Shown in pieces: positions 44,134-54,689 of a stretch of DNA of 64,000 nt. Both the position numbers and the translations under genes were made by a program. The stretch is from Pseudomonadota bacterium (GTDB lineage Bacteria > Pseudomonadota > Gammaproteobacteria > Burkholderiales > Burkholderiaceae_C): the NCBI GenBank assembly GCA_021783695.1, contig JAJXTO010000008.1, positions 38,227 to 102,226 on the forward strand, read 5' to 3'. The first letter of the stretch is position 1, and the number at the start of each line of letters is the position of its first letter. The notes under the pieces are model-generated. The model ran no database searches. It had not been told where the DNA came from and saw only the letters and a list, made by a program, of their open reading frames with translations.

Positions 44134-45423
44134 ATGGATAAACTCAAAATCACTGGCCAGCGTGCGTTGCACGGCGTGGTGCAGGCCAGCGGGGCGAAGA
44201 ACGCCGCGCTGCCGCTGATGGCCGCCGCGCTGTTGACTGCAGACACCGTGCTCCTGCGCAACGCGCCGCAACTCATGGACGTGCGCACCCTGGCGAAGCT
44301 GCTGCGCAGCCTGGGCGCGCACGTCGAGCAGGACGGCGGGCAGATCCGCCTCGACGCCGCAGCGGTGAATCACTACGAGGCGTCTTACGAACTGGTCAAG
44401 ACCATGCGGGCGTCGGTGCTGGTGCTGGGGCCGTTGCTGGCGCGTTTCGGCCAGGCCCGGGTGAGTCTGCCCGGCGGCTGCGCCATTGGGGCGCGCCCGG
44501 TCGATCAGCACATCAAGGGGTTGCAGGCGCTGGGCGCGGACATCGTGGTGGAGCATGGCTACATCGTCGCCCGCGTGGTCACACCGTCCGGACGCCTGCG
44601 CGGTGCGCGCATCACCACCGACATGGTGACCGTGACCGGCACCGAGAACCTGATGATGGCCGCCACGCTGGCCGAGGGCGAAACCCTGATCGACAATGCC
44701 GCGCGCGAGCCCGAAATCGTCGACCTCGCCAACATGCTGCGTGCCATGGGCGCGCAGATCAGCGGCGACGGCAGCTCGCAGATCCGCATCCAGGGCGTTG
44801 AGACCTTGCATGGGGCGCAGCACCGCATCATTCCCGACCGGATCGAGGTCGGCACCTTTCTGTGCGCCGCGCTGGCTTCGCGGGGCGATGTCCTGGTGCG
44901 AGGCGCAGAGCCCGCGCACCAGGACGCCTTGCTCGACAAGCTGCGCGAAGCCGGCGCCCACATCCAGACAGGCGCCGACTGGATCCGTCTGCGCGCCGAC
45001 GCGCTGCCCGCAGGCCGACCGCGCGCTGTCTCGGTGCGCACCACGGAATACCCAGGTTTCGCCACCGACATGCAGGCGCAGTTCATGGCGGTGAATTGCC
45101 TGGCAGACGGTGTCGCACGCATGACCGAGACCATTTTTGAAAACCGCTTCATGCATGTCCAGGAGCTGATGCGGCTGGGTGCGCAGATCGACATCGACGG
45201 CCACACCTGCGTGGTGCGTGGCGTGCCCAGTCTCTCGGGCGCCAATGTCATGGCCACCGATCTGCGCGCCTCTGCGGGGCTGGTGGTGGCCGCGCTGGCG
45301 GCCGAAGGCGAGACCCTGATCGACCGCATCTACCACCTCGACCGCGGCTACGACGCCATGGAAGTGAAGCTGCGCGGCCTGGGCGCCGACATCGTGCGCA
45401 TCAAGACATCCACCGGAGGCTGA
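44134..45423 (+). CDS. murA: UDP-N-acetylglucosamine 1-carboxyvinyltransferase
   Basis: The 429-residue EPSP-synthase-fold enzyme adds enolpyruvate to UDP-GlcNAc, the first committed step of peptidoglycan synthesis. Hallmarks are [21 protein letters not shown] near the start, the active cysteine C116 in [20 protein letters not shown], and [17 protein letters not shown]116 is present, so it should be fosfomycin-sensitive by the usual rule. I chose the ATG at 44134. It is followed four bases later by hisG. Confidence 0.97.
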   Translation: MDKLKITGQRALHGVVQASGAKNAALPLMAAALLTADTVLLRNAPQLMDVRTLAKLLRSLGAHVEQDGGQIRLDAAAVNHYEASYELVKTMRASVLVLGPLLARFGQARVSLPGGCAIGARPVDQHIKGLQALGADIVVEHGYIVARVVTPSGRLRGARITTDMVTVTGTENLMMAATLAEGETLIDNAAREPEIVDLANMLRAMGAQISGDGSSQIRIQGVETLHGAQHRIIPDRIEVGTFLCAALASRGDVLVRGAEPAHQDALLDKLREAGAHIQTGADWIRLRADALPAGRPRAVSVRTTEYPGFATDMQAQFMAVNCLADGVARMTETIFENRFMHVQELMRLGAQIDIDGHTCVVRGVPSLSGANVMATDLRASAGLVVAALAAEGETLIDRIYHLDRGYDAMEVKLRGLGADIVRIKTSTGG

Positions 45424-45427
45424 TCTC

Positions 45428-46096
45428 ATGCTGACCCTCGCCCTGTCCAAGGGACGCATTTTCGAAGACACCCTACCCATGCTGGAGCGCGCGGGCATCA
45501 CCGTGTCGGGCGATCCCGAGTCCACCCGCAAACTCATCCTGCCGACCAACCGGCCTGACGTGCGCGTGGTGCTGGTGCGCGCCAGCGATGTGCCGACCTA
45601 TGTGCGTTACGGCGGCGCCGACATCGGTGTGGCGGGGCTGGACGTGCTGCGCGAATACTTCGCCGGTAACGGCACCGACGGCCTGTATCTGCCGGTCGAT
45701 CTGGGCATTGCCCGCTGCCGCCTGAGTGTGGCGGTGCGCCAGGATTTCGACTACGCCGGGCAGGTCAAGCAGGGCACGCGCCTGCGTGTGGCCACCAAAT
45801 ATCTGCACATGGCGCGCGAACATTTCGCCACCAAGGGCGTGCATGTCGATCTGGTCAAGCTCTACGGCTCGATGGAGCTGGCGCCGCTCACCGGTTTGGC
45901 CGATGCCATCGTCGATCTGGTGTCCACCGGCGGCACGCTCAAGGCCAACGGGCTGGTCGAAGTCGAGCACATCATGGACATTTCCGCGCGGCTGATCGTC
46001 AACCAGGCTGCGCTCAAGACCCGCACCGCCCAGCTCAAGCCCCTGATCGACCAACTGCGCGACGCCGCACGACTTGCCGAGGAGACCGCCGCATGA
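45428..46096 (+). CDS. hisG: ATP phosphoribosyltransferase, short form HisG
   Basis: The 222-residue protein is the short HisG type, without the C-terminal regulatory domain. It shows [32 protein letters not shown] and [32 protein letters not shown]. It condenses ATP with PRPP, the first step of histidine synthesis. Short HisG needs the HisZ subunit for activity and feedback; no hisZ is in the window. It overlaps hisD by ATGA. Confidence 0.96.
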   Translation: MLTLALSKGRIFEDTLPMLERAGITVSGDPESTRKLILPTNRPDVRVVLVRASDVPTYVRYGGADIGVAGLDVLREYFAGNGTDGLYLPVDLGIARCRLSVAVRQDFDYAGQVKQGTRLRVATKYLHMAREHFATKGVHVDLVKLYGSMELAPLTGLADAIVDLVSTGGTLKANGLVEVEHIMDISARLIVNQAALKTRTAQLKPLIDQLRDAARLAEETAA

Positions 46097-47427
46097 ATGC
46101 CCCGCTCAATGCCCTGCAACTGCGCAGGCTCGACGCCACGGGCGCCGATTTCGAGACGCAGTACCGCGCGCTGTTCTCGCGCATGGCCGAGGAGAATGCC
46201 GAGATCGACCTCCGCGCCGCTGAAATCCTGCGCGATGTCCAGAGCAGGGGCGATGCCGCCGTGCTCGACTGCACGCGCAAGTTCGACCGGTTCGACGTGC
46301 CCGACATGGCCGCACTCGAAATCACCCAGGCCGAACTGCACGCAGCGCTCGCCGCGATCACTCCCGAGCAGCGCGGCGCGCTGGAAGCCGCTGCGGCCCG
46401 CGTGCGCCGCTATCACGAACACCAGTTGCGGCAGGTCGGCCAAAGCTGGGACTATCGCGACGACGACGGCACGCTGCTGGGGCAGAAGGTCACGCCACTG
46501 GACCGTGTAGGCATCTATGTGCCGGGCGGCAAGGCCGCCTACCCGTCCTCGGTGCTGATGAATGCCATTCCCGCGCATGTCGCCGGAGTGAATGAAATCA
46601 TCATGGTGGTGCCCACGCCGGGCGGCGAGCGCAACCCGCTGGTGCTGGCCGCTGCCGCGGTGGCCGGTGTGAGCCGCGCCTTCGCCATTGGCGGTGCACA
46701 GGCGGTGGGGGCGCTGGCCTATGGCACAGCCGCCATGCCCGCGGTGGACAAGATCGTCGGCCCGGGCAATGCCTATGTGGCTGCGGCCAAGCGCCGGGTG
46801 TTCGGCGTCTGCGGCATCGACATGATCGCCGGGCCGTCCGAGATTCTGGTGCTGGCCGATGGCACCACGCCGCCCGATTGGGTGGCGATGGATCTGTTCA
46901 GCCAGGCCGAGCACGACGAACTGGCGCAGAGCATACTGCTGTGCCCGGACGCGGCTTACATCGACGCCGTGGCCACCGCCATCCACCGCCTCCTGCCGGA
47001 CATGCCACGCCGCGACATCATCACCGCCTCGCTCAATGGCCGTGGCGCGCTGATCCGGGTGCGCGACATGGCGCAGGCCTGCGGCATCGCCAACCGCATC
47101 GCGCCCGAACACCTCGAAATCTCCGCTCAAGACCCGCACCAGTACATGCCCGCGCTCAAACACGCCGGGGCATTGTTTCTCGGCGCCTACACCTCCGAAT
47201 CGCTGGGCGACTATTGCGCCGGGCCCAACCATGTGCTGCCCACCTCGGGCACGGCGCGGTTCTCGTCGCCGCTGGGGGTGTACGACTTTCTCAAGCGCTC
47301 GAGCATCATCGAAGTCAGCCGACAGGGCGCGCAGACTCTCGGGCGCATCGCCAGCGTGCTGGCCCACGGCGAGCGCCTCACCGCGCATGCCCGTGCCGCG
47401 GAAATGCGGCTGGATGCGACGCCATGA
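46093..47427 (+). CDS. hisD: Histidinol dehydrogenase
   Basis: The 444-residue enzyme oxidises histidinol to histidine in two NAD-dependent steps. Landmarks are [19 protein letters not shown], the NAD-binding and metal region [26 protein letters not shown] (zinc ligands Gln and His) and a C-terminal [18 protein letters not shown]. It overlaps both hisG and hisC by four bases. Confidence 0.97.
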   Translation: MNAPLNALQLRRLDATGADFETQYRALFSRMAEENAEIDLRAAEILRDVQSRGDAAVLDCTRKFDRFDVPDMAALEITQAELHAALAAITPEQRGALEAAAARVRRYHEHQLRQVGQSWDYRDDDGTLLGQKVTPLDRVGIYVPGGKAAYPSSVLMNAIPAHVAGVNEIIMVVPTPGGERNPLVLAAAAVAGVSRAFAIGGAQAVGALAYGTAAMPAVDKIVGPGNAYVAAAKRRVFGVCGIDMIAGPSEILVLADGTTPPDWVAMDLFSQAEHDELAQSILLCPDAAYIDAVATAIHRLLPDMPRRDIITASLNGRGALIRVRDMAQACGIANRIAPEHLEISAQDPHQYMPALKHAGALFLGAYTSESLGDYCAGPNHVLPTSGTARFSSPLGVYDFLKRSSIIEVSRQGAQTLGRIASVLAHGERLTAHARAAEMRLDATP

Positions 47428-48512
47428 GCCAGTTCTGGAGCGCCGTCGTCCACGATCTGACGCCGTATGTGCCGGGCGAGCAGCCCAAGATCGAGGGCCT
47501 GATCAAGCTCAACACCAACGAATGTCCGTATGCGCCCAGCGACAAGGTGCTGCAGGCCATCGCGGCGCAGACCTCGTCTGATCTGCGGCTCTACCCTGAC
47601 CCGCAGGCCACCCGGCTCAGGGCTGCCATCGCCCGTCACCACGGCCTCAAGCCCGAGCAGGTGTTCGTCGGCAATGGCTCCGACGAGGTGCTGGCGCATG
47701 CCTTCATGGCCCTGCTCAAGCACGACGCGCCGCTGCTGCACCCCGATATTTCGTACAGCTTCTATCCGGTCTACGCCCGGCTGTACGGCATTGCCACACG
47801 ACAAATCGCGCTGCAGCCGGACTTCTCCATCTCGGTGGACGATTTCCTGCAGGCGGGGGGCAACGGCGGCATCATCTTCCCGAACCCCAATGCGCCCACC
47901 GGCATGGCACTGCCGCTGGCCGAGGTGGAGCGGCTGCTGGTCGCCAACCCGCACTCCGTTGTCGTGGTCGATGAGGCCTATGTCGATTTTGGCGCGCAAA
48001 CCGCGGCGACACTGATCGACAGCCATCCGCAACTGCTGGTGATCCGCACCCTGTCCAAGGCCTGGGCGCTGGCCGGACTGCGCGTGGGCTATGCGCTGGG
48101 CCATCCGGACCTGATCGAGGCGCTCTCCCGGGTGAAGGACAGCTTCAACTCCTATCCCCTCGACCGCCTCGCACTCGCGGGCGCCGAGGCCGCGCTGGGC
48201 GATGCCGACTGGCTGGTTCAGACGCGCACGCGCATCATCGACAGCCGGGCGCTGCTGACGGCAGGGCTGCAGGCGCGAGGCTTCGAGGTGCTGCCGTCGC
48301 AGGCCAACTTTGTGTTTGCCCGCCACCCGGCGCATGCGGGCGCACGGCTGGCCGTGCAATTGCGCGAGCAGCGCATTCTGGTGCGGCAGTTCGCCCGGCC
48401 GCAGCGTATCGCCGACTTCCTGCGCATCACCATCGGCACGCCGGGGCAGTGCGAGGCCTTGCTCGCCGCGCTCGACACCCTCATCTGGGCGCAGACGTCC
48501 GCCTCGCGCTGA
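47424..48512 (+). CDS. hisC: Histidinol-phosphate aminotransferase
   Basis: The 362-residue fold-type I PLP enzyme converts imidazole-acetol phosphate to histidinol phosphate with glutamate. It shows [41 protein letters not shown] and the PLP lysine in [20 protein letters not shown] chose the ATG at 47424, which overlaps hisD by four bases. Confidence 0.96.
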   Translation: MSQFWSAVVHDLTPYVPGEQPKIEGLIKLNTNECPYAPSDKVLQAIAAQTSSDLRLYPDPQATRLRAAIARHHGLKPEQVFVGNGSDEVLAHAFMALLKHDAPLLHPDISYSFYPVYARLYGIATRQIALQPDFSISVDDFLQAGGNGGIIFPNPNAPTGMALPLAEVERLLVANPHSVVVVDEAYVDFGAQTAATLIDSHPQLLVIRTLSKAWALAGLRVGYALGHPDLIEALSRVKDSFNSYPLDRLALAGAEAALGDADWLVQTRTRIIDSRALLTAGLQARGFEVLPSQANFVFARHPAHAGARLAVQLREQRILVRQFARPQRIADFLRITIGTPGQCEALLAALDTLIWAQTSASR

Positions 48513-48556
48513 CGTTACGATTGCGCCTATCCCACGCGGTTTTCATCCTCCCTTCC

Positions 48557-49144
48557 ATGCGCACTGCACAGGTTTCCCGCAACACCGCCGAGACGCAGAT
48601 CACCGTGTCCATCAATCTCGATGGCACCGGGATCTCCAAGCTGTCCACGGGCGTTGGATTTTTTGATCACATGCTCGACCAGATCGCGCGGCATGGTCTG
48701 ATCGACCTCGACATCCAGGCCAAGGGCGATCTGCATATCGACGCACACCACACCGTCGAAGACGTGGGCATCACGCTCGGTCAGGCGCTGGCCCGCGCCA
48801 TCGGCGACAAAAAGGGCATCCGCCGCTACGGCCACGCCTACGTTCCGCTCGACGAGGCACTGAGCCGCGTGGTCATCGACTTCTCCGGCCGCCCCGGGCT
48901 GATCTGGCATGTGCCGTTCACCCGCGCCATGATCGGCGAGTTCGACGTGGATCTGGCGCGTGAATTCTTCCAGGGCCTGGTCAATCACGCCGCCATCACC
49001 GTGCACATCGACAACCTGCGCGGTGACAATGCGCACCATCAGTGCGAAACCGTGTTCAAGGCCTTCGGTCGCGCCTTGCGCGCCGCTGCCGAACGCGATC
49101 CCCGCATGGGCGAGGTGATTCCCTCCACCAAGGGATCGCTGTAA
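48557..49144 (+). CDS. hisB: Imidazoleglycerol-phosphate dehydratase
   Basis: The 195-residue protein contains the metal-binding HHTVEDVGI (HHxxED) twice in pattern ([10 protein letters not shown] and [15 protein letters not shown]), as in HisB dehydratases that use Mn. It lacks the histidinol-phosphatase domain fused in enteric HisB, so that step must be done by another enzyme. The start at 48557 is preferred over a longer frame from 48449. It lies 44 bases after hisC. Confidence 0.96.
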   Translation: MRTAQVSRNTAETQITVSINLDGTGISKLSTGVGFFDHMLDQIARHGLIDLDIQAKGDLHIDAHHTVEDVGITLGQALARAIGDKKGIRRYGHAYVPLDEALSRVVIDFSGRPGLIWHVPFTRAMIGEFDVDLAREFFQGLVNHAAITVHIDNLRGDNAHHQCETVFKAFGRALRAAAERDPRMGEVIPSTKGSL

Positions 49145-49171
49145 ATTTTCCTTCCCGCCTGACCCGAACCG

Positions 49172-49831
49172 ATGAAACGAGTTGCCGTTGTGGACTATGG
49201 CATGGGCAATCTGCGCTCGGTGTCGCAAGCCGTGGCGCATGTGGCCGCGGGGACCGATTTCGAAGTGGTCGTCACCGCTGATCCCGCCGTGGTGCGCGCC
49301 GCCGACCGCGTGGTGCTGCCAGGGCAGGGGGCCATGCCCGACTGCATGCGTGAACTGCGCGAGTCCGGCTTGCAGGAGGCCGTGCTCGAAGCTGCGGCCA
49401 GCAAGCCGCTGTTCGGTGTCTGCGTGGGCATGCAGATGCTGCTCGACCACAGCACCGAAGGGCATGTGGACGGCCTCGGGCTGATCCCGGGACGGGTGCA
49501 GCGCTTTGAACTGCAAGGTCAGACACAGCCCGACGGCAGTCGCTACAAAGTGCCGCATATGGGCTGGAATGCGGTCTGGCAAGGACGCAGCGCCGCCGAC
49601 ACGCTACACCCGATCTGGGCGCATGTGCCGGATGGCGCGGCGTTCTATTTCGTCCACAGCTTTTACGCCGCGCCGCAGCACGGCGGTCACAGCGCGGGCG
49701 AAACCGAGTATGGCGTGCGCTTTGCCAGCGCGGTGGCGCGCGACAATCTGTTCGCGACCCAGTTCCATCCGGAAAAAAGTGCAGACGCCGGTTTGATGCT
49801 GTATCGCAATTTTCTGCACTGGTCCCCTTGA
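49172..49831 (+). CDS. hisH: Imidazole glycerol phosphate synthase glutaminase subunit
   Basis: The 219-residue type-1 glutaminase has the nucleophile cysteine in [13 protein letters not shown], the oxyanion region GQGAMPDCM, and catalytic His and Glu in [14 protein letters not shown]. It supplies ammonia from glutamine to HisF. It starts 27 bases after hisB. Confidence 0.96.
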   Translation: MKRVAVVDYGMGNLRSVSQAVAHVAAGTDFEVVVTADPAVVRAADRVVLPGQGAMPDCMRELRESGLQEAVLEAAASKPLFGVCVGMQMLLDHSTEGHVDGLGLIPGRVQRFELQGQTQPDGSRYKVPHMGWNAVWQGRSAADTLHPIWAHVPDGAAFYFVHSFYAAPQHGGHSAGETEYGVRFASAVARDNLFATQFHPEKSADAGLMLYRNFLHWSP

Positions 49832-49893
49832 CGGCGCCGTGCCCTTGCTTCTTCCCCCGAGATCCTCCTCCCTTTTTTCTCTGCCCTGACATC

Positions 49894-50628
49894 ATGCTGC
49901 TCATTCCGGCAATCGACCTCAAGGACGGCCAGTGCGTTCGCCTCGAACAAGGTGAAATGCAAGGCGCGACGGTGTTCTCCAAAGATCCCGCGGCCATGGC
50001 GCGGCACTGGATCGACCAGGGGGCCGAGCGCCTGCATCTGGTCGATCTCAACGGCGCGTTCGCCGGCAAGCCGCGCAATGCCGAAGCCATCGCAGCCATC
50101 CTCGAGGAAGTGGGCGAGGAAATTCCGGTGCAGCTCGGCGGCGGCATCCGCGATCTCGACACCATCGAGCGTTACCTCGATGAGGGCCTGAGCTACGTCA
50201 TCATCGGCACCGCGGCGGTGAAAAGCCCTGGCTTCCTGCGCGACGCCTGCAGCGCCTTCGGCGGGCACATCCTCGTCGGCCTCGACGCCCGGGATGGCAA
50301 AGTGGCCACCGACGGCTGGAGCAAGCTCACCGGTCACGAAGTGGTCGATCTGGCGCGCAAATTCCAGGACTACGGCATCGAAGGCGTGATCTACACCGAC
50401 ATCGGCCGCGACGGCATGCTCACTGGCATCAATATCGAGGCGACGGTCCGCCTGGCCGAAGCGCTCGATGTGCCGGTCATCGCCTCCGGCGGCTTGTCGG
50501 GCATGGACGATATCGAAAAGCTGTGCGCGGTGGAGAGCCGCGGCGTGGAAGGCGTGATTTGTGGGCGCTCCATCTACACCGGCGCGCTCGACTTTGCCGC
50601 GGCGCAGCGTTTTGTCACCAGCCGCTAG
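49894..50628 (+). CDS. hisA: ProFAR isomerase HisA
   Basis: The 244-residue beta/alpha-barrel enzyme starts [16 protein letters not shown] with the catalytic D8-type aspartate and has the second half motif [12 protein letters not shown] with the other aspartate. It isomerises ProFAR to PRFAR. I chose the ATG at 49894; the ORF's upstream extension is unsupported. It is followed seven bases later by hisF. Confidence 0.96.
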   Translation: MLLIPAIDLKDGQCVRLEQGEMQGATVFSKDPAAMARHWIDQGAERLHLVDLNGAFAGKPRNAEAIAAILEEVGEEIPVQLGGGIRDLDTIERYLDEGLSYVIIGTAAVKSPGFLRDACSAFGGHILVGLDARDGKVATDGWSKLTGHEVVDLARKFQDYGIEGVIYTDIGRDGMLTGINIEATVRLAEALDVPVIASGGLSGMDDIEKLCAVESRGVEGVICGRSIYTGALDFAAAQRFVTSR

Positions 50629-50635
50629 GCCGACC

Positions 50636-51409
50636 ATGCTGTTCAAGCGCATCATTCCCTGCCTCGACGTGAACGGCGGCCGCGTGGTCAAGGGCGTGAA
50701 TTTCGTCGGCTTGCGCGATGCCGGCGACCCGGTGGAGATTGCCGCGCGCTACAACGCCCAGGGCGCCGACGAGCTTACCTTTCTCGACATCACCGCCACC
50801 AGCGACGCGCGCGATCTGCTGCTGCACCAGATCGAAGCCGTGGCTTCGCAGGTGTTCATTCCGCTTACCGTGGGCGGCGGCGTGCGCACCGTGGACGACG
50901 TGCGCCGCCTGCTCAACGCCGGGGCGGACAAGGTCAGCTTCAATTCCGCCGCAGTGGCCAATCCGCAGGTCATCGCCGACGCCTCGGCCAAATATGGCGC
51001 GCAGTGCATCGTCGTCGCCATCGATGCCAAGCGCCGCGCGGACGGCAGCGGCTGGGAGGTTTACACCCACGGCGGCCGCAAGGCCACCGGGCTCGACGCG
51101 GTGCAGTGGGCTGCAGACATGACGCAGGCAGGCGCCGGAGAAATCCTCCTCACCAGCATGGACCGCGACGGCACCAAGGCCGGTTTCGACCTGGCGCTCA
51201 CCCGCGCCGTGTCCGACGCGGTGAGCGTGCCCGTCATCGCTTCCGGCGGGGTGGGCAATCTCGATCATCTCGCTGCGGGGTTTCTCGAAGGCCACGCGGA
51301 CGCCGTGCTCGCTGCCAGCATCTTCCACTATGGCGAATACACCGTCGGCCAGGCCAAGCAGCATCTGGCCGCCCGTGGCATCGCCATGCGTCCCGACCTG
51401 TCGCTTTGA
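50636..51409 (+). CDS. hisF: Imidazole glycerol phosphate synthase cyclase subunit
   Basis: The 257-residue barrel enzyme shows [20 protein letters not shown] with the catalytic D11-type Asp and [15 protein letters not shown] with the D130-type Asp. With HisH it makes imidazole glycerol phosphate and AICAR. It lies seven bases after hisA and 68 bases before hisIE. Confidence 0.97.
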   Translation: MLFKRIIPCLDVNGGRVVKGVNFVGLRDAGDPVEIAARYNAQGADELTFLDITATSDARDLLLHQIEAVASQVFIPLTVGGGVRTVDDVRRLLNAGADKVSFNSAAVANPQVIADASAKYGAQCIVVAIDAKRRADGSGWEVYTHGGRKATGLDAVQWAADMTQAGAGEILLTSMDRDGTKAGFDLALTRAVSDAVSVPVIASGGVGNLDHLAAGFLEGHADAVLAASIFHYGEYTVGQAKQHLAARGIAMRPDLSL

Positions 51410-51477
51410 GCATCCTGCAGACCCTGCTGGGCTTGGGCAAGGGCGCGGCGATGCCGGCGCGCACTAAGATTCGCACC

Positions 51478-52218
51478 ATGAACTGGCTCGATCAAGTGAA
51501 ATGGGACGCACGCGGTCTCGTCCCCGCCATTGCGCAAGATGCGCACACCGGCCGTGTGCTCATGTTTGCCTGGATGAACCGCGAGGCGCTGGAGCAGACC
51601 CACAAGCGCGGCGAAGCGGTGTACTGGTCGCGTTCGCGGCACAAGCTGTGGCACAAGGGGGAGGAGTCCGGTCATGTGCAGACCGTGCGCGACATCCGCC
51701 TCGATTGCGATGGCGACGTGGTGCTGTTGCAGGTTGAACAGGCGGGTGGCATTGCCTGCCATACCGGGCGCGAGTCCTGTTTTTTCAGCAGTCTCGATCA
51801 CGGTCACTGGACCGTTGCCGATCCCGTCTTGAAAGACCCGGCGCAGATCTACGACCAGGCGCACCCGCAAACCGAATCGACCGGGGCGGCCGATTCTGGC
51901 GCGGCACTGGAGAGGATTTACGCCACCATCGCCAGCCGTCGCGGCGCAGACCCAAGCGTGTCGTATGTGGCGCGGCTGTTCCACAAAGGTGAAGACGCCA
52001 TCCTGAAAAAAATTGGTGAAGAGGCCACGGAACTGGTCATGGCAGCCAAGGACGGGAACGCGGAAAAAATTCTCTATGAAACTGCGGATCTGTGGTTCCA
52101 TAGTCTGGTTGCGCTGGCGCAGCATGGCCTGACGCCGCAGCAGGTGCTTGCCGAACTCGAGCGCCGGGAAGGCCGCTCCGGTCTCGCCGAATTTGCTGCA
52201 CGCCCCGGAAATACCTGA
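51478..52218 (+). CDS. hisIE: Bifunctional PR-AMP cyclohydrolase / PR-ATP pyrophosphatase HisIE (fused)
   Basis: The 246-residue protein is a single frame. Residues about 1-125 form the HisI cyclohydrolase ([39 protein letters not shown] and [11 protein letters not shown], with the zinc cysteines and histidines). Residues about 140-235 form the HisE pyrophosphatase ([42 protein letters not shown]). These activities are often on separate proteins in related bacteria, so the fusion is notable. The ATG at 51478 starts the HisI domain; one at 51451 adds nine residues. Confidence 0.93.
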   Translation: MNWLDQVKWDARGLVPAIAQDAHTGRVLMFAWMNREALEQTHKRGEAVYWSRSRHKLWHKGEESGHVQTVRDIRLDCDGDVVLLQVEQAGGIACHTGRESCFFSSLDHGHWTVADPVLKDPAQIYDQAHPQTESTGAADSGAALERIYATIASRRGADPSVSYVARLFHKGEDAILKKIGEEATELVMAAKDGNAEKILYETADLWFHSLVALAQHGLTPQQVLAELERREGRSGLAEFAARPGNT

Positions 52219-52227
52219 GAGTCAGCC

Positions 52228-52596
52228 ATGAGTGACCCGCATCAGATCGTCGATCAACCCAGCCCACAGGACATCGACAGCCTGAAGACCGTCGCCCTGG
52301 CGGTCTATGTGCTGCAGGCACTGAGTTTTTTCTGGGGAATTACCGCGATCATCGGCGTGATCGTCGACTATGTGAAGCTCGATGACGCCCGCGGCACCTG
52401 GGTGGAAAACCATCTGCGCTGGCAGATTCGCACCTTCTGGTGGGCGCTGTTCTGGTCGGTGATCGGCTTTGCACTCATCTGGGTGTTCGGGCTCGGGTTT
52501 CTGGTGCTGGCCGTGGTGTATTTCTGGACCATTTACCGCGTGGTCAAGGGCTGGCTCAAACTCACCGAGCGCAAAATGGTTCGCCCCTCTCTGTAA
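52228..52596 (+). CDS. DUF4870-like small membrane protein
   Basis: The 122-residue protein has three hydrophobic segments (about 24-48, 66-100) and a short polar N-terminus. The pattern VALAVYVLQALSFFWGITAIIG and ENHLRWQIRTFWWAL fits DUF4870-type membrane proteins, which lack a defined function. It lies nine bases after hisIE and ten bases before hinT, an order often seen in related bacteria. Confidence 0.78.
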   Translation: MSDPHQIVDQPSPQDIDSLKTVALAVYVLQALSFFWGITAIIGVIVDYVKLDDARGTWVENHLRWQIRTFWWALFWSVIGFALIWVFGLGFLVLAVVYFWTIYRVVKGWLKLTERKMVRPSL

Positions 52597-52605
52597 AGCC
52601 TGACC

Positions 52606-52956
52606 ATGACGGATCCCAACTGCATCTTCTGCAAAATTGTCGCTGGCCAGTTGCCGGCGAAACTTCTCTACCAGGACGATGACGTGATCGCTTTTCACGA
52701 CATCCATCCTGCTGCGCCGGTGCATTTTTTGATCATTCCCCGACTGCATCTATCGTCTTTATTCGATGTGGGTACTGAGCACACCGCCTTACTCGGTAAA
52801 ATGTTGCAGCTTGTACCTCGACTGGCGCGTGAGCAAGGTTGCGAAGACGGTTTTCGCACCGTCATCAACACGGGTCAAAATGGAGGGCAGGAAGTGTTTC
52901 ACCTGCACTTGCATGTCATGGGCGGACCTCGTCCATGGAAAAAACAGGCCCCTTAA
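52606..52956 (+). CDS. HIT-family nucleotide-binding protein (HinT-like)
   Basis: The 116-residue protein has the histidine triad HLHLHVMGG near residues 99-107 and the conserved IFCKIVAGQLPAKLLYQDDD start. HinT proteins hydrolyse adenosine phosphoramidates. It lies between the DUF4870 gene and tatA, an order common in betaproteobacteria. Confidence 0.94.
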   Translation: MTDPNCIFCKIVAGQLPAKLLYQDDDVIAFHDIHPAAPVHFLIIPRLHLSSLFDVGTEHTALLGKMLQLVPRLAREQGCEDGFRTVINTGQNGGQEVFHLHLHVMGGPRPWKKQAP

Positions 52957-52980
52957 TTTTTTGCGGCGAAGGAGTAAATC

Positions 52981-53223
52981 ATGGGCTCATTTAGCATTTG
53001 GCACTGGCTGATCGTGCTGGTCATTGTGATGATGGTGTTCGGCACCAAGAAACTGAAGAACATGGGCTCCGACCTCGGCTCCGCGGTCAAGGGTTTCAAG
53101 GACGGCATGCGTGACGCCAGTGCGGACGACAAACCGGCCGAGGCTGACAAGCAACTTGCCGCGGAAGCCACCGCCAAGAAGGAAGCCATCGACGTCCAGG
53201 CCAAAGAGAAGTCTTCGACCTGA
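52981..53223 (+). CDS. tatA: Twin-arginine translocase subunit TatA
   Basis: The 80-residue protein has one N-terminal membrane helix ([21 protein letters not shown]), the hinge, and the amphipathic helix [16 protein letters not shown]. The C-terminus is highly charged. It forms the pore-forming oligomer of the Tat system that exports folded proteins. A terminator-like hairpin follows its stop, upstream of tatB. Confidence 0.96.
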   Translation: MGSFSIWHWLIVLVIVMMVFGTKKLKNMGSDLGSAVKGFKDGMRDASADDKPAEADKQLAAEATAKKEAIDVQAKEKSST

Positions 53224-53243
53224 ACGTGACAGCGACTTGCTGG

Positions 53244-53265
53244 CCGGCAGCAATGCCGGTTTTTT
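53244..53265 (+). terminator. Terminator-like hairpin between tatA and tatB
   Basis: A 6-bp stem CCGGCA/TGCCGG with a GNRA-type loop GCAA precedes T6. It lies 20 bases after the tatA stop and could be a partial terminator that lowers tatBC transcript relative to tatA. Confidence 0.75.
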
Positions 53266-53318
53266 GTTCTTGCAACCCGCCCGCGCGCGCACTGCGCCCT
53301 TTTCCTCATTGACCGCCC

Positions 53319-53807
53319 ATGTTTGACATCGGAATGTCCGAAATCGGCTTGATCGGCGTGGTGGCGCTCGTGGTGCTCGGGCCGGAGAAACTGCCGCGCG
53401 TGGCGCGCACCGCCGGCAATCTGCTCGGCCGCGCGCAGCGTTATCTGGCGGATGTCAAGGCCGAGGTCAACCGCCAGATCGACCTCGAAGAACTGCGCAA
53501 TGTGAAGTCGTCTCTCGAAACGGCGGCGCAGGACATGAAAAAATCCGTGACCGACAACGTGGCAGACGTGCAGGGCAGCTTTGACGATGCCTGGAAAGAG
53601 GCCACGAGCGGTCTCAATGGCGAAGCGGAGCCGTCGATCGCGGATGCACTGCATGCGCCCAGCCTGCCCAGCCCGGACTACCCGTCCAAAAGGCGCAAAA
53701 AACTCTCTGGCAACACCGTGCCGCAGTGGTACCGGCGGCAGGCGCGAGTGCGTACACAGGCTCTGTCGGGCGCGGCGCGGATGGCGCGTTACCGCGTCAA
53801 GCGCTGA
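53319..53807 (+). CDS. tatB: Twin-arginine translocase subunit TatB
   Basis: The 162-residue protein has the TatB N-terminus MFDIGMSEIGLIGVVALVVLGPEKLPRVARTAG, with the conserved Gly-Pro-Glu after the helix, and a long amphipathic helix to about residue 95. The C-terminal 40 residues are very basic (KRRKK, RRQARVR). TatB and TatC form the signal-recognition complex. It is 95 bases after tatA. Confidence 0.95.
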   Translation: MFDIGMSEIGLIGVVALVVLGPEKLPRVARTAGNLLGRAQRYLADVKAEVNRQIDLEELRNVKSSLETAAQDMKKSVTDNVADVQGSFDDAWKEATSGLNGEAEPSIADALHAPSLPSPDYPSKRRKKLSGNTVPQWYRRQARVRTQALSGAARMARYRVKR

Positions 53808-53873
53808 TGCGGTGCTGTCGCGGCGGTGTGTTTCGCCTGTTCCTACCCATTTTTGTTAGCGAGTGCATCGCCC

Positions 53874-54677
53874 GTGTCTGACTCCAAGAAAACAGTGACA
53901 CCGGACAGCCCCGAGGCCGAACAGCCGTTCATCTCCCATTTGATCGAACTGCGCAACCGGCTCATCCGGGCAATTGCCGCCATCGGCGTGGTGTTCATCG
54001 TGTTGTCGATCTATCCGGGGCCTTCCGGGCTGTTCGATCTGCTGTCGCATCCGCTGATCGCCCATCTGCCCAAGGGTTCGACGATGATTGCCATCGGCGT
54101 GATCTCGCCGTTTGTCGTGCCGATCAAGGTGACTCTGCTGGTAGCTTTCATGATTGCCTTGCCTGCGGTGCTCTACCAGGTGTGGGCTTTTGTGGCGCCT
54201 GGTCTCTACACCCACGAGAAGCGTCTGGTCATGCCGCTGATCATCAGCAGCACTCTGCTGTTTTACATGGGCGTGGCGTTCTGCTACTTTTTTGTCTTCG
54301 GGCGCTTGTTCACCTTCATTCAGGGTTTTGCTCCCAAGGTGATCACTGCGGCGCCAGACATCGAGGCATATCTGAGCTTCATGCTGACCATGTTCATGGC
54401 GTTCGGCACGGCGTTTGAAGTGCCGGTGGTGCTCATGGTGCTGGTGCGCTTCGGCCTGGTGTCGGTCGAGCAACTCAAGGCCTGGCGCAGCTACTTCATC
54501 GTGGTGGCCTTCATCGTGGCGGCCATCGTCACGCCACCGGACGTGGTCTCGCAGACTTCACTTGCGCTGTCCATGATCCTGCTGTTCGAGGTCGGCATTC
54601 TTGCTGCCAAGTATCTGGTGAGATATTCGGCGCCGCCTTCCGAAGAAGAAAAGGACGCTCAGTCCTCCGCTTCCTGA
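53874..54677 (+). CDS. tatC: Twin-arginine translocase subunit TatC
   Basis: The 267-residue protein has six membrane helices and the TatC signature PFISHLIELRNRLIRAI at the N-terminus, with the conserved Glu in the first loop, and FGTAFEVPVVLMVLVRFGLV later. It binds the twin-arginine signal with TatB. I chose the GTG at 53874, which gives the polar N-terminus; a frame back to 53826 adds an unlikely hydrophobic lead. It converges with the protease gene, 12 bases away. Confidence 0.96.
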   Translation: MSDSKKTVTPDSPEAEQPFISHLIELRNRLIRAIAAIGVVFIVLSIYPGPSGLFDLLSHPLIAHLPKGSTMIAIGVISPFVVPIKVTLLVAFMIALPAVLYQVWAFVAPGLYTHEKRLVMPLIISSTLLFYMGVAFCYFFVFGRLFTFIQGFAPKVITAAPDIEAYLSFMLTMFMAFGTAFEVPVVLMVLVRFGLVSVEQLKAWRSYFIVVAFIVAAIVTPPDVVSQTSLALSMILLFEVGILAAKYLVRYSAPPSEEEKDAQSSAS

Positions 54678-54689
54678 CGTTTGCGCCGC

